DNA of 64,000 nt from an uncultured Sutterella sp. (GTDB lineage Bacteria > Pseudomonadota > Gammaproteobacteria > Burkholderiales > Burkholderiaceae_F): positions 62,001 to 126,000 of the forward strand of contig UQYG01000005.1 in NCBI GenBank assembly GCA_900545275.1, written 5' to 3'. Below the pieces are notes generated by a model. It was not told the DNA's origin, made no database searches, and saw only the letters and a program-made list of their open reading frames with translations. Positions 57,390 through 64,000 of the stretch are shown one piece after another. The position numbers and the translations under genes were made by a program. Every line of letters begins with the position of its first letter. Positions within the stretch are counted from its first letter, which is position 1.

Positions 57390-58370
57390 ATGTATTCCCG
57401 CATCATCGGCACGGGCTCGGCCCTGCCAGAAAAGTCGCTTACCAACGATGAGTTCGCCCGCCTGCTTGCCAAGGACGGTATCGAAACGAGCGACGAATGG
57501 ATCCGCTCGCGCACGGGCATCGTGACGCGCTACTTCGCCGACCCTGAAAGGGGAGAGTGCACGACGTCGCTCGCGGTCGAGGCCGCGAAGAACGCCCTTG
57601 AAGCGGCGGGCGTCTCGGGCGACGCGATTGATCTCATCATCGTCGCGACGACGACGCCCGACATGATTTTCCCGTCGACAGCCGCGCGCGTGCAGGCGGC
57701 GCTCGGCGCCCAGGGCTGTGCCGCCTTTGACGTGCAGGCCGTGTGCGCGGGCTTCATCTACGCCTTGAACGCCGCCGACGCCATGCTGCGCGCGGGTCCC
57801 TACCGCCGTGCGGTCGTGATCGGCGCCGAAACGATGTCGCGCGTCATCGACATGAAGGATCGTTCGACCTGCGTTCTCTTCGGGGACGGAGCGGGTGCCG
57901 TGGTGCTCGAATCGAGTTCGGACCCGGGGGTCCTGGCCGCTCGAATGTATGCGGACGGACGCTTTGACGAAAAGATTCTCGGGCTTACCGCGCGCGTCGA
58001 CCGCGGTCAAATCGTCGGTCATCCCTACATCAACATGGACGGCCGTCAGGTCTTCAAGCTTGCCGTCGACGGCCTCGTCAACTCCGCCCGCGAGGTGGCC
58101 GATCTCGCCTGCGTGCGCAACGAGGACGTGGCGCTTTTCGTGCCGCATCAGGCGAACCTTCGCATCATGACGATGGTCGCCAAGAAACTCGGCATCGACG
58201 AAGCGAAGATGGTGCAGACGGTACACGAGCACGGGAACACCTCGGCCGCATCCGTACCGCTTGCACTCGACCGAGCGGTGCGCGAAGGCCGCGTCAAGTC
58301 GGGCGAACTCGTCCTCCTGCAGGCCGTGGGTGCGGGCATGGCCTGGGGCTCGGCGCTCGTTCGCTGGTAA
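57390..58370 (+). CDS. fabH: FabH, beta-ketoacyl-ACP synthase III
   Basis: FabH starts fatty-acid synthesis by condensing acetyl-CoA with malonyl-ACP. The 326-residue protein has the catalytic Cys119 (QAVCAGFIYAL), His in VPHQANLRI and Asn in HGNTSAASVPLAL, the normal Cys-His-Asn triad. Length is standard. It begins a fabH-fabD-fabG-acpP-fabF cluster. A terminator separates it from rpmF, so it needs its own promoter. Confidence 0.96.
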   Translation: MYSRIIGTGSALPEKSLTNDEFARLLAKDGIETSDEWIRSRTGIVTRYFADPERGECTTSLAVEAAKNALEAAGVSGDAIDLIIVATTTPDMIFPSTAARVQAALGAQGCAAFDVQAVCAGFIYALNAADAMLRAGPYRRAVVIGAETMSRVIDMKDRSTCVLFGDGAGAVVLESSSDPGVLAARMYADGRFDEKILGLTARVDRGQIVGHPYINMDGRQVFKLAVDGLVNSAREVADLACVRNEDVALFVPHQANLRIMTMVAKKLGIDEAKMVQTVHEHGNTSAASVPLALDRAVREGRVKSGELVLLQAVGAGMAWGSALVRW

Positions 58371-58500
58371 TTCCCGCCGTTTGACGTGAAAATGGTACGA
58401 CTTTAAGCGAAACGGACGATATCGTCGGTTCCGCTTGTCGGTGTCACCTTGCTAAACTTCCCGCACTTCAACGTAGGTGCACATTCCCAGGATTTTCAAG

Positions 58501-59433
58501 ATGCGCATTGCTTTCGTATTCCCCGGTCAGGGCAGTCAGTCCGTCGGGATGCTCGGCGGCTTCGCCGACAATGAAACGGTCCGCGGCGCCCTCGCACGCG
58601 CCGACGAAGCGCTCGGCTTCTCGATCGAACGCCTCATCGCCGAAGGCCCGGCCGAAGAACTCAACCTCACGGTCAACACGCAGCCCGCGGTGCTCGCTTC
58701 CTCGGTCGCGTTCTATGAAGCCTGGTTGGCGGCCGGCGGCCAGAAGCCCGAACTTCTTGCGGGCCATTCGCTCGGCGAATACTCGGCCCTTTGCGCCGCA
58801 GGAGTCTTCCCGCTCGAAGAGGCGGTGAAGCTCGTGCGCTTCCGCGCCGAAGCCATGCAGTCGGCCGTCCCCGTGGGCGTGGGCGGCATGGCGGCCGTGA
58901 TCGGCCTCTCCGACGAAGACGTGGAAGCTGCTTGTGAAGCGGGCCGCGCCGCCGGCACGGTCGAAGCCGTCAACTTCAATTCGCCCGGCCAGGTCGTCAT
59001 CGCCGGACACATCGAGGCCGTGCGCGCCGCCGTGGAAGACGCCAAGGCCCGGGGCGCCCGACGCGCGATCGAGCTCCCCGTTTCGGCTCCCTTCCACTCG
59101 AGCCTTCTCGAGCCCGCCGCAAAGCGTCTTGCCGAACGTCTCGAAGGCGTTTCGATGGCCGAACCCTCGATTCCCGTCATCGCCAACGTCGACGTGACGG
59201 AGCACAAGAATCCCGATGAAATCCGCGCGGCGCTCGCCCGTCAGGCGTGCTCGGCCGTGCAGTGGGTGAAGACGATCGAAGCCATGAAGGCCGCGGGCAT
59301 CACCGACATCGTTGAATGCGGTCCGGGGCGCGTTCTCGTCGGCCTCATCCGCCGCATCGCGCCGGAAATCAAGACGCACAACATTTACGATCAGGCAACG
59401 CTCGAGAAAACGCTCGCCGCGCTGTCGAACTGA
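58501..59433 (+). CDS. fabD: FabD, malonyl-CoA:ACP transacylase
   Basis: FabD transfers malonyl groups from CoA to ACP. The 310-residue protein has PGQGSQSVGM near the start, the nucleophile Ser in GHSLGEYSAL, the Arg in VRFRAEAMQ and the catalytic His in SAPFHSSLL. Start ATG 58501 gives the usual N-terminus. fabG follows after 13 bases. Confidence 0.96.
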   Translation: MRIAFVFPGQGSQSVGMLGGFADNETVRGALARADEALGFSIERLIAEGPAEELNLTVNTQPAVLASSVAFYEAWLAAGGQKPELLAGHSLGEYSALCAAGVFPLEEAVKLVRFRAEAMQSAVPVGVGGMAAVIGLSDEDVEAACEAGRAAGTVEAVNFNSPGQVVIAGHIEAVRAAVEDAKARGARRAIELPVSAPFHSSLLEPAAKRLAERLEGVSMAEPSIPVIANVDVTEHKNPDEIRAALARQACSAVQWVKTIEAMKAAGITDIVECGPGRVLVGLIRRIAPEIKTHNIYDQATLEKTLAALSN

Positions 59434-59446
59434 TAGGAGTTCCAAG

Positions 59447-60214
59447 ATGGAAAAAGCCGTTTTTGCCGCTGACGCCCTTGCGGGCCGCGTGGTTCTCGTG
59501 ACGGGTGCGAGCCGCGGGATCGGAGCCGGCATCCTTGAAGCCTTCGTGAAAGCGGGCGCCACCGTGGTGGGGTCCGCCACGAGCGAAGCGGGTGCCGAGA
59601 AAATCACGGCGCGCATCGCCGAATTGGGCGGCACGGGCCGCGGCGTCGTGCTGAACGTCAACGACGCCGACGCCGGTCAGAAGAGCGTCGCCGACATCGT
59701 CGAGGCCTACGGCCGCATCGACGTCCTCGTCAACAACGCCGGCATCACGCGCGACACGCTCGCCATGCGCATGAAGGACGAACAATGGGACGATGTGATC
59801 GACACGGACCTCTCGGCAGCCTTCCGCTTCGCGCGCGCCTGCCTGCGTCCGATGATGAAGCAGCGCTCGGGCCGCATCATCTCGATCACCTCGGTCGTGG
59901 GCGCCATGGGCAACCCCGGTCAGGTGAACTATGCCGCCGCCAAGGCGGGCCTCATGGGCATGACCAAGGCCCTCGCGCGCGAAATCGGCTCGCGCGGGAT
60001 TACGGTCAACTGCGTGGCCCCGGGCTTCATCGACACCGACATGACGCGCGTCCTTTCGGACGAACAGAAGGATCATCTGCAGGCGCAGATTCCTCTCGGC
60101 CGCCTCGGTTCGGTCGACGACATCGCGCAGAGCTGCCTCTTCCTCGCATCCGACGCGGGCGCCTACATCACGGGAGTCACGCTTCATGTGAACGGCGGAA
60201 TGTACATGGGTTAA
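59447..60214 (+). CDS. fabG: FabG, 3-oxoacyl-ACP reductase
   Basis: FabG is an NADPH-dependent short-chain dehydrogenase that reduces beta-ketoacyl-ACP. The 255-residue protein has the nucleotide motif VTGASRGIGAG, NNAG, the catalytic Ser in SITSVVGAMGNPGQ and Tyr-x-x-x-Lys in NYAAAKAG. A TAGGAG site precedes ATG 59447. It is co-transcribed with fabD; acpP follows after a 148-base gap. Confidence 0.96.
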   Translation: MEKAVFAADALAGRVVLVTGASRGIGAGILEAFVKAGATVVGSATSEAGAEKITARIAELGGTGRGVVLNVNDADAGQKSVADIVEAYGRIDVLVNNAGITRDTLAMRMKDEQWDDVIDTDLSAAFRFARACLRPMMKQRSGRIISITSVVGAMGNPGQVNYAAAKAGLMGMTKALAREIGSRGITVNCVAPGFIDTDMTRVLSDEQKDHLQAQIPLGRLGSVDDIAQSCLFLASDAGAYITGVTLHVNGGMYMG

Positions 60215-60362
60215 TTCCACTCCCTCTGCGGAAGCCGTTCTGATAAAATCCAACATCACCCGACCCGCAGCAGCTTTTCTCGCGCGGGGGTGTTTGTTTC
60301 CCATCTCTTCGCTTCGGGCGGAGAGTCGCAATCAATTCCATACCCTTAGCGGAGTTACTGAA

Positions 60363-60602
60363 ATGGACGATATTGAACTGAAGGTTAAGAAGATCGTTGC
60401 CGAACAGCTTGGCATCAAGGAAGAAGACATCAAGAACGAATCCTCCTTCATCGAAGACCTCGGCGCCGACAGCCTCACGACGGTTGAAATGTCGCTCGCC
60501 CTCGAAGACGCCTTCGGCATCGAAATCCCTGATACGGAACAGGAAAACCTCCGTACGGTTCAGCAGGCCATCGACTACGTCAAGTCGGCCGTCAACAAGT
60601 AA
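60363..60602 (+). CDS. acpP: Acyl carrier protein
   Basis: The 79-residue acidic protein carries the growing acyl chain on 4'-phosphopantetheine attached to Ser37 in the GADSLTTVEM motif. Sequence and length match bacterial AcpP. The start is ATG 60363. The 161-base gap to fabF holds two small stem-loops, possibly to adjust fabF expression. Confidence 0.97.
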   Translation: MDDIELKVKKIVAEQLGIKEEDIKNESSFIEDLGADSLTTVEMSLALEDAFGIEIPDTEQENLRTVQQAIDYVKSAVNK

Positions 60603-60649
60603 GGTTTTCGCCTGAATCGGATTCACCGGACTTTGTTCCGGTGCGACGT

Positions 60650-60671
60650 GGGACCCCGCCAAAAGGGTCCC
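60650..60671 (+). repeat. Stem-loop between acpP and fabF
   Basis: GGGACCC (60650-60656) pairs with GGGTCCC (60665-60671), followed by ATCTTCGTTTTA. It is a weak terminator or attenuator. Confidence 0.45.
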
Positions 60672-60764
60672 ATCTTCGTTTTAGGGCCCTCTGAAAATAC
60701 CGTCTTTTCGCTAATCTTTTCGGTCGAAAAGACTTTTGAACATCTACGCATAAAGGTTTTAGGC

Positions 60765-62000
60765 ATGGATCGTCGTGTTGTCGTTACCGGTCTCGGCGCG
60801 GTGACTCCCCTTGGCAATGATCTCGCCACGAGTTGGCAGGCCGCTCTGCGCGGCGAATGCGGCATCGATACGGTGACGCAGTTCGACGCCTCGATTCTCG
60901 GCTCTCAGATCGCCGGTGAAGTGAAGAACTTTGACGCCACGAAGTATCTCGGCGTCAAGGAAGTCCGTCGTTTCGACCGCTTCGTGCATTTCGGCGTGGC
61001 CGCCGGGATCATGGCGCTCGAAGACGCTGGCATTGAAGTGACGGAAGAACTCTCTCCCGAAATCGGCGTCGCCATCGGCGCCGGGATCGGCGGCATTCCC
61101 GTCATTACGGCGAACTATCAGGCGATGGTCGACCGCGGTCCCCGCCGCATTTCGCCCTTCATGATTCCGGGCTGCATCATCAACATGGTTTCGGGGCAGC
61201 TCGCGATCATGAAGAACCTCAAGGGTCCGAACATCGCGCACGTCACGGCGTGCTCGACGGGTCTGCACGCCATCGGTGAAGCGATGCACATGATCAAGCG
61301 CGGCGACGCGACGGTCATGGTCGCGGGCGGTTGCGAATCGACGATTCATCCGCTCGCCATGGGGGCCTTTGACGCCATGCACGCGCTTTCGCGCCGCAAT
61401 GACGATCCGAAGACGGCTTCGCGTCCTTTCGACAAGGACCGGGACGGCTTCGTGATGGGCGAAGGCGCGGGCGTTCTCATCCTCGAAGAGCTCGAACACG
61501 CTCTCGCGCGCGGCGCCAAGATCTACGCCGAAGTCGTGGGCTACGGCCTTTCGGGCGACGCCTTCCACATCACGACGCCTTCGACCGACGGTCCGCGCCG
61601 CTGCATGGAAATGGCGATCCGTCACGCCGGCATCAAGCCCTCCGACATCGCCTACCTCAACGCGCACGGCACATCCACGGCGGTTGGCGACGTTAATGAA
61701 GTCAAGGCCATCAAGGAAGTCTTCGGCGAACACGCCAAAAAGCTCGTCGTCAACTCCACGAAATCGATGACCGGACACCTTCTCGGCGGTGCGGGCGGCG
61801 TCGAATCGGTCTTTACGGTCATGGCCGTCAAGAATCAGATCTCGCCTCCGACCATCAACGTGCAGAACCAGGATCCCGAGTGCGACATCGATTGCTGCGC
61901 AAACGAAGCCCGTGAAATGACGATCGAATACGCCATGAAGAATTCGTTCGGTTTCGGCGGCACGAATTCGACCGTGATCTACAAGCGCTGGCACGACTAA
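60765..62000 (+). CDS. fabF: FabF, beta-ketoacyl-ACP synthase II
   Basis: FabF elongates acyl-ACP with malonyl-ACP. The 411-residue protein has the catalytic Cys in VTACSTGLHAIG, His in NAHGTSTAVGD and Lys/His in STKSMTGHLLGG, all intact. The start is ATG 60765 (MDRRVVVTGLGAVTPLG). It closes the fab cluster and is followed by a strong terminator. Confidence 0.96.
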   Translation: MDRRVVVTGLGAVTPLGNDLATSWQAALRGECGIDTVTQFDASILGSQIAGEVKNFDATKYLGVKEVRRFDRFVHFGVAAGIMALEDAGIEVTEELSPEIGVAIGAGIGGIPVITANYQAMVDRGPRRISPFMIPGCIINMVSGQLAIMKNLKGPNIAHVTACSTGLHAIGEAMHMIKRGDATVMVAGGCESTIHPLAMGAFDAMHALSRRNDDPKTASRPFDKDRDGFVMGEGAGVLILEELEHALARGAKIYAEVVGYGLSGDAFHITTPSTDGPRRCMEMAIRHAGIKPSDIAYLNAHGTSTAVGDVNEVKAIKEVFGEHAKKLVVNSTKSMTGHLLGGAGGVESVFTVMAVKNQISPPTINVQNQDPECDIDCCANEAREMTIEYAMKNSFGFGGTNSTVIYKRWHD

Positions 62001-62024
62001 TTCGCGTCATCTCAACGCAAGAAG

Positions 62025-62064
62025 AGCCCCCTTCGAGCCCAAGGCCCGTCGGGGGCTTTTTTTT
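62025..62064 (+). terminator. Intrinsic terminator after fabF
   Basis: AGCCCCC (62025-62031) pairs with GGGGGCT (62051-62057), followed by a run of seven T residues. Confidence 0.85.
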
Positions 62065-62133
62065 CATGGGAAGACCTCTCCGAACGCAACGCGGCGCCCG
62101 AAGGCGCCGCGGAAAGAAGGAAGGCTTCAGACG

Positions 62134-63879
62134 TTACTTCGCGGCTTCGCTCCCTGCGATGCGGCCGAACACCATGATGTCGGTGTAGGCGTTCGAGCCG
62201 AGACGGTTCGAGCCGTGCGTGCAGCCCGTCACCTCACCCGCAGCCCAGAGGCCGGGGATGGGCTTGTCGTTTTTGTCGAGCACCTGAGCCTTGGGATTGA
62301 TCTTGAGGCCGCCCATCGTGTGGTGCACGGACGGAACGCCGCGGTAGATCCAGTAGGGGCCTTCGGAGAGGTCGGAGAACTTTCCTCGGTATCCGAAGTC
62401 GAGGTCCTTGCCGGTCTTGGCGAATTCGTTGACGCGCGCAACGGTCGCCTTCAGGGCGTCGGCCGGGATGTCAAAAGCGGCCGCCACTTCGTCGAGCGTC
62501 TTGCCGGTCTTGAGAATGCCCGTCTTCGAGAAGACGCGCACTTCGTCCTGGTGGTGTTCGATCGCGTACGCTCGGTCTTCCACCGCCTGGTTGAAGAGCG
62601 CATAGCAGTATTGGCCCGTCTGCTCGAGAATGGCCTTACTCATCACGTCGCGGCGTTCGAGCTCTTCGACAAAGCGCTTTCCTTCCTGATTGATGAGGAT
62701 GGCGCCTTCAAAGCGGGCGTCGTCGATGAGTTCGATCGCGCCCGAAATCGGGTCGCACATCGGATAGGTCTGGATCTGTTCCATATTGACGGAGGCGGCG
62801 CCCACCTTTTCGGCCATGAAGATGCCGTCGCCCTGCGCGCAGGGCAGGTTCGTCGTCTTGAAGCCCTCGCCGTAGAAGGGGTTGAGCTTGGCGCGCAAGG
62901 CCACGTTCGCGCTGAAGCCGCCCGTCGCGATGACGACGCCCTTCTTGGCGTTCACCTGATGGATCTTTCCGTCGATCTCGGCCTTGACGCCCGTGACGCG
63001 GCCGTCCTTGTCACGGATGAGCTCGGTGACGCGCGTTTCCGTGAAGATCGGAATCTTGCGCTCCGTCGTCGCCTTGACGAACTTGTTGATGAATTCCGCG
63101 CCCGTCGCGCCCTTCGGAATGAGGGAGCGCTTCACGGAGTGTCCCCCGAAGTGGAAGAGATTGTCTTCCTGGAATTCGACGCCGATCGTGTCGCGCAGCC
63201 ACAAGGCCGTCGGCAGGGCGTTTTCGACGAGAACGCGCACGACGGCCGGGTCACCCAACATGTCGCCGCCCTTCATCGTGTCCTGAAAGTGCTGTTCGAC
63301 GCTGTCCTTGATGCCGAGCTTTTGCTGCACCCAGTTGTTGGCGGCCGCGTATTCCGCGCCCGAGATGAGAGAGTTGCCGCCGAGCGTCGGCATCTTTTCG
63401 AGCATCACGACCTTGGCGCCCGAGTCGTGCGCCGAGACGGCGGCGGCGAAGCCCGCACCGCCCGCGCCGATCACGATCACGTCGTAGCCGTCCTTTTCGG
63501 GGATCTTCACTTCACGCTTCGTGACGATGAGCGGCGTCGCCGCAAGCGTCACGCCCGCTTTGTCGGCCGCGGCCTTGACGGCGGCCTTGAGCGCATCGGA
63601 CGAGAGCGTGGCGCCCGAAATCGAGTCGACGGCGACGCTGTTGCCCGCAATGATCGCTTCGCGCAGGTCTTTGTAGACCTTCTGCGTGAGGACGGGATTT
63701 TCCTCTTCCTTGACGATGCGGATGTCGGCAATTTTGTTGTTGTCGAAAGTGACGGCCACCGTAATGTCGCCGTGCTTACCCGTGGCGGTGCCTTCAAAGG
63801 TCTGAGCGGCCGATGCGCCGCAAGAGAGTCCGGCCGAGGCAAGTCCGACCGCCAGGGCCGTCAAAAGGAACTTATGCAT
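62134..63879 (-). CDS. Secreted FMN- and FAD-binding reductase, fumarate/urocanate-reductase-like
   Basis: The 581-residue protein has a Sec signal peptide (1-25) and an FMN-binding domain (about 26-115) with the flavinylation-type motif DSISGATLSS (Thr91 the likely FMN acceptor). An FAD/fumarate-reductase-like domain follows (VIGAGGAGFAAAVSA onward). It keeps the catalytic Arg (ELERRD), HHTMGG and HGSNRLGSN, but the substrate His of HPT is Tyr (IQTYPMCDP). It is therefore a periplasmic reductase, possibly of urocanate, acrylate, fumarate or another unsaturated acid. It is monocistronic, with a strong GGAGG site. Flavinylation would require an ApbE not seen here. Confidence 0.85.
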   Translation of the reverse strand: MHKFLLTALAVGLASAGLSCGASAAQTFEGTATGKHGDITVAVTFDNNKIADIRIVKEEENPVLTQKVYKDLREAIIAGNSVAVDSISGATLSSDALKAAVKAAADKAGVTLAATPLIVTKREVKIPEKDGYDVIVIGAGGAGFAAAVSAHDSGAKVVMLEKMPTLGGNSLISGAEYAAANNWVQQKLGIKDSVEQHFQDTMKGGDMLGDPAVVRVLVENALPTALWLRDTIGVEFQEDNLFHFGGHSVKRSLIPKGATGAEFINKFVKATTERKIPIFTETRVTELIRDKDGRVTGVKAEIDGKIHQVNAKKGVVIATGGFSANVALRAKLNPFYGEGFKTTNLPCAQGDGIFMAEKVGAASVNMEQIQTYPMCDPISGAIELIDDARFEGAILINQEGKRFVEELERRDVMSKAILEQTGQYCYALFNQAVEDRAYAIEHHQDEVRVFSKTGILKTGKTLDEVAAAFDIPADALKATVARVNEFAKTGKDLDFGYRGKFSDLSEGPYWIYRGVPSVHHTMGGLKINPKAQVLDKNDKPIPGLWAAGEVTGCTHGSNRLGSNAYTDIMVFGRIAGSEAAK

Positions 63880-63906
63880 ACGTCCTCCGATAAAGAGAAA
63901 ACCATT

Positions 63907-63947
63907 CCATAAGAATCATTATGGTCGCCCGGCTTCGCGGGACACAA
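63907..63947 (-). promoter_or_regulatory. Candidate promoter and inverted repeat of the secreted reductase gene
   Basis: On the minus strand TTGTGT (63942-63947) and CATAAT (63918-63923) are 18 bases apart, 40-70 bases before the ATG. The -10 overlaps the perfect inverted repeat CCATAA-GAATCA-TTATGG (63907-63924), a candidate operator. Confidence 0.5.
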
Positions 63948-64000
63948 CGGTGTTACTACTGCCGTCCCGCTTCCGGGGAGAAAGGGGGTGTTGTACGCGG

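Noticed and set aside
1..64000. CRISPR array
   Set aside because: No regularly spaced direct repeats were seen; the only RNA-guided system candidate is TnpB of the IS605 element.

Overview
The window looks like chromosomal DNA of a GC-rich (roughly 60% by eye) betaproteobacterium of the order Burkholderiales. The closest fit is the anaerobic, gut-associated Sutterellaceae (Sutterella/Parasutterella type). The evidence is the beta-type gene orders (hflK-hflC-DUF2065-purA, rpsF-priB-rpsR-rplI-dnaB, rsgA-M48-orn, recG-oxyR, rpmF-fab) together with a strongly anaerobic respiratory content: frdAB, aspA, three C4-dicarboxylate or related functions, and three secreted flavin reductases. The family assignment is inferred from gene content, not from a database match.

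Layout. 1-6360: hflK-hflC, a DUF2065 membrane protein, purA, a purine-type phosphoribosyltransferase and an MscS-like channel. 6424-15590: an accessory respiratory block on the minus strand. It holds an orphan HicB antitoxin, a Tat-exported TIM-barrel protein / tetraheme cytochrome / flavoprotein operon, a complete IS200/IS605 element with tnpA and tnpB, and a TtrSR-like two-component system feeding a second flavoprotein. 15729-22958: tRNA-Leu, rnr, rlmB, the rpsF-priB-rpsR-rplI ribosomal group, dnaB and a DUF456 protein. 23043-31754: a PIN-PhoH protein, a threonine-synthase homologue that lacks the PLP lysine, mobB-moeA-moaD-moaE, an EamA permease, a threonine-aldolase-like enzyme and crcB. 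31880-36691: clpB and two unrecognised genes. 36809-49412: putP, moaA, rsgA, a degenerate M48 peptidase, orn, GNAT, dcuC, a PerM-type permease, and ridA-recG-oxyR. 49413-50295: an unusually AT-rich 0.9-kb gap. 50296-56285: frdA, frdB, aspA and a DcuA/B transporter. 56531-62000: tRNA-Gly, rpmF and fabH-fabD-fabG-acpP-fabF without plsX. 62134-63879: an FMN- and FAD-binding secreted reductase.

How the genes work together. The frdAB-aspA-dcu block forms one route: aspartate (or another C4 acid) enters by Dcu exchange, AspA deaminates it to fumarate, and FrdAB reduces fumarate to succinate, which is exported. No frdC membrane anchor is next to it. The three secreted flavoproteins appear to be further terminal reductases. 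One is paired with its own tetraheme cytochrome and a Tat-exported isomerase-fold protein, one with its own sensor/regulator pair, and one carries a predicted covalent FMN. Their substrate pockets differ from fumarate reductase and from each other, so their electron acceptors are unknown. The Moco genes (moaA, mobB, moeA, moaD, moaE) fit an organism that also uses molybdenum oxidoreductases.

Most notable observations: (i) the gene in the thrC position has Asp at residue 120 where threonine synthases carry the PLP-binding Lys; (ii) the M48 peptidase next to rsgA has HDVGH and QYDAD where active enzymes have HExxH and ExxAD; (iii) an IS605-type element sits between the two respiratory operons and its right end supplies the stop codon of one reductase; (iv) a perfect 16-bp palindrome lies just upstream of the cytochrome/flavoprotein operon; (v) the AT-rich frdA leader holds two similar promoter-like segments; (vi) plsX is missing from the rpmF-fab cluster.
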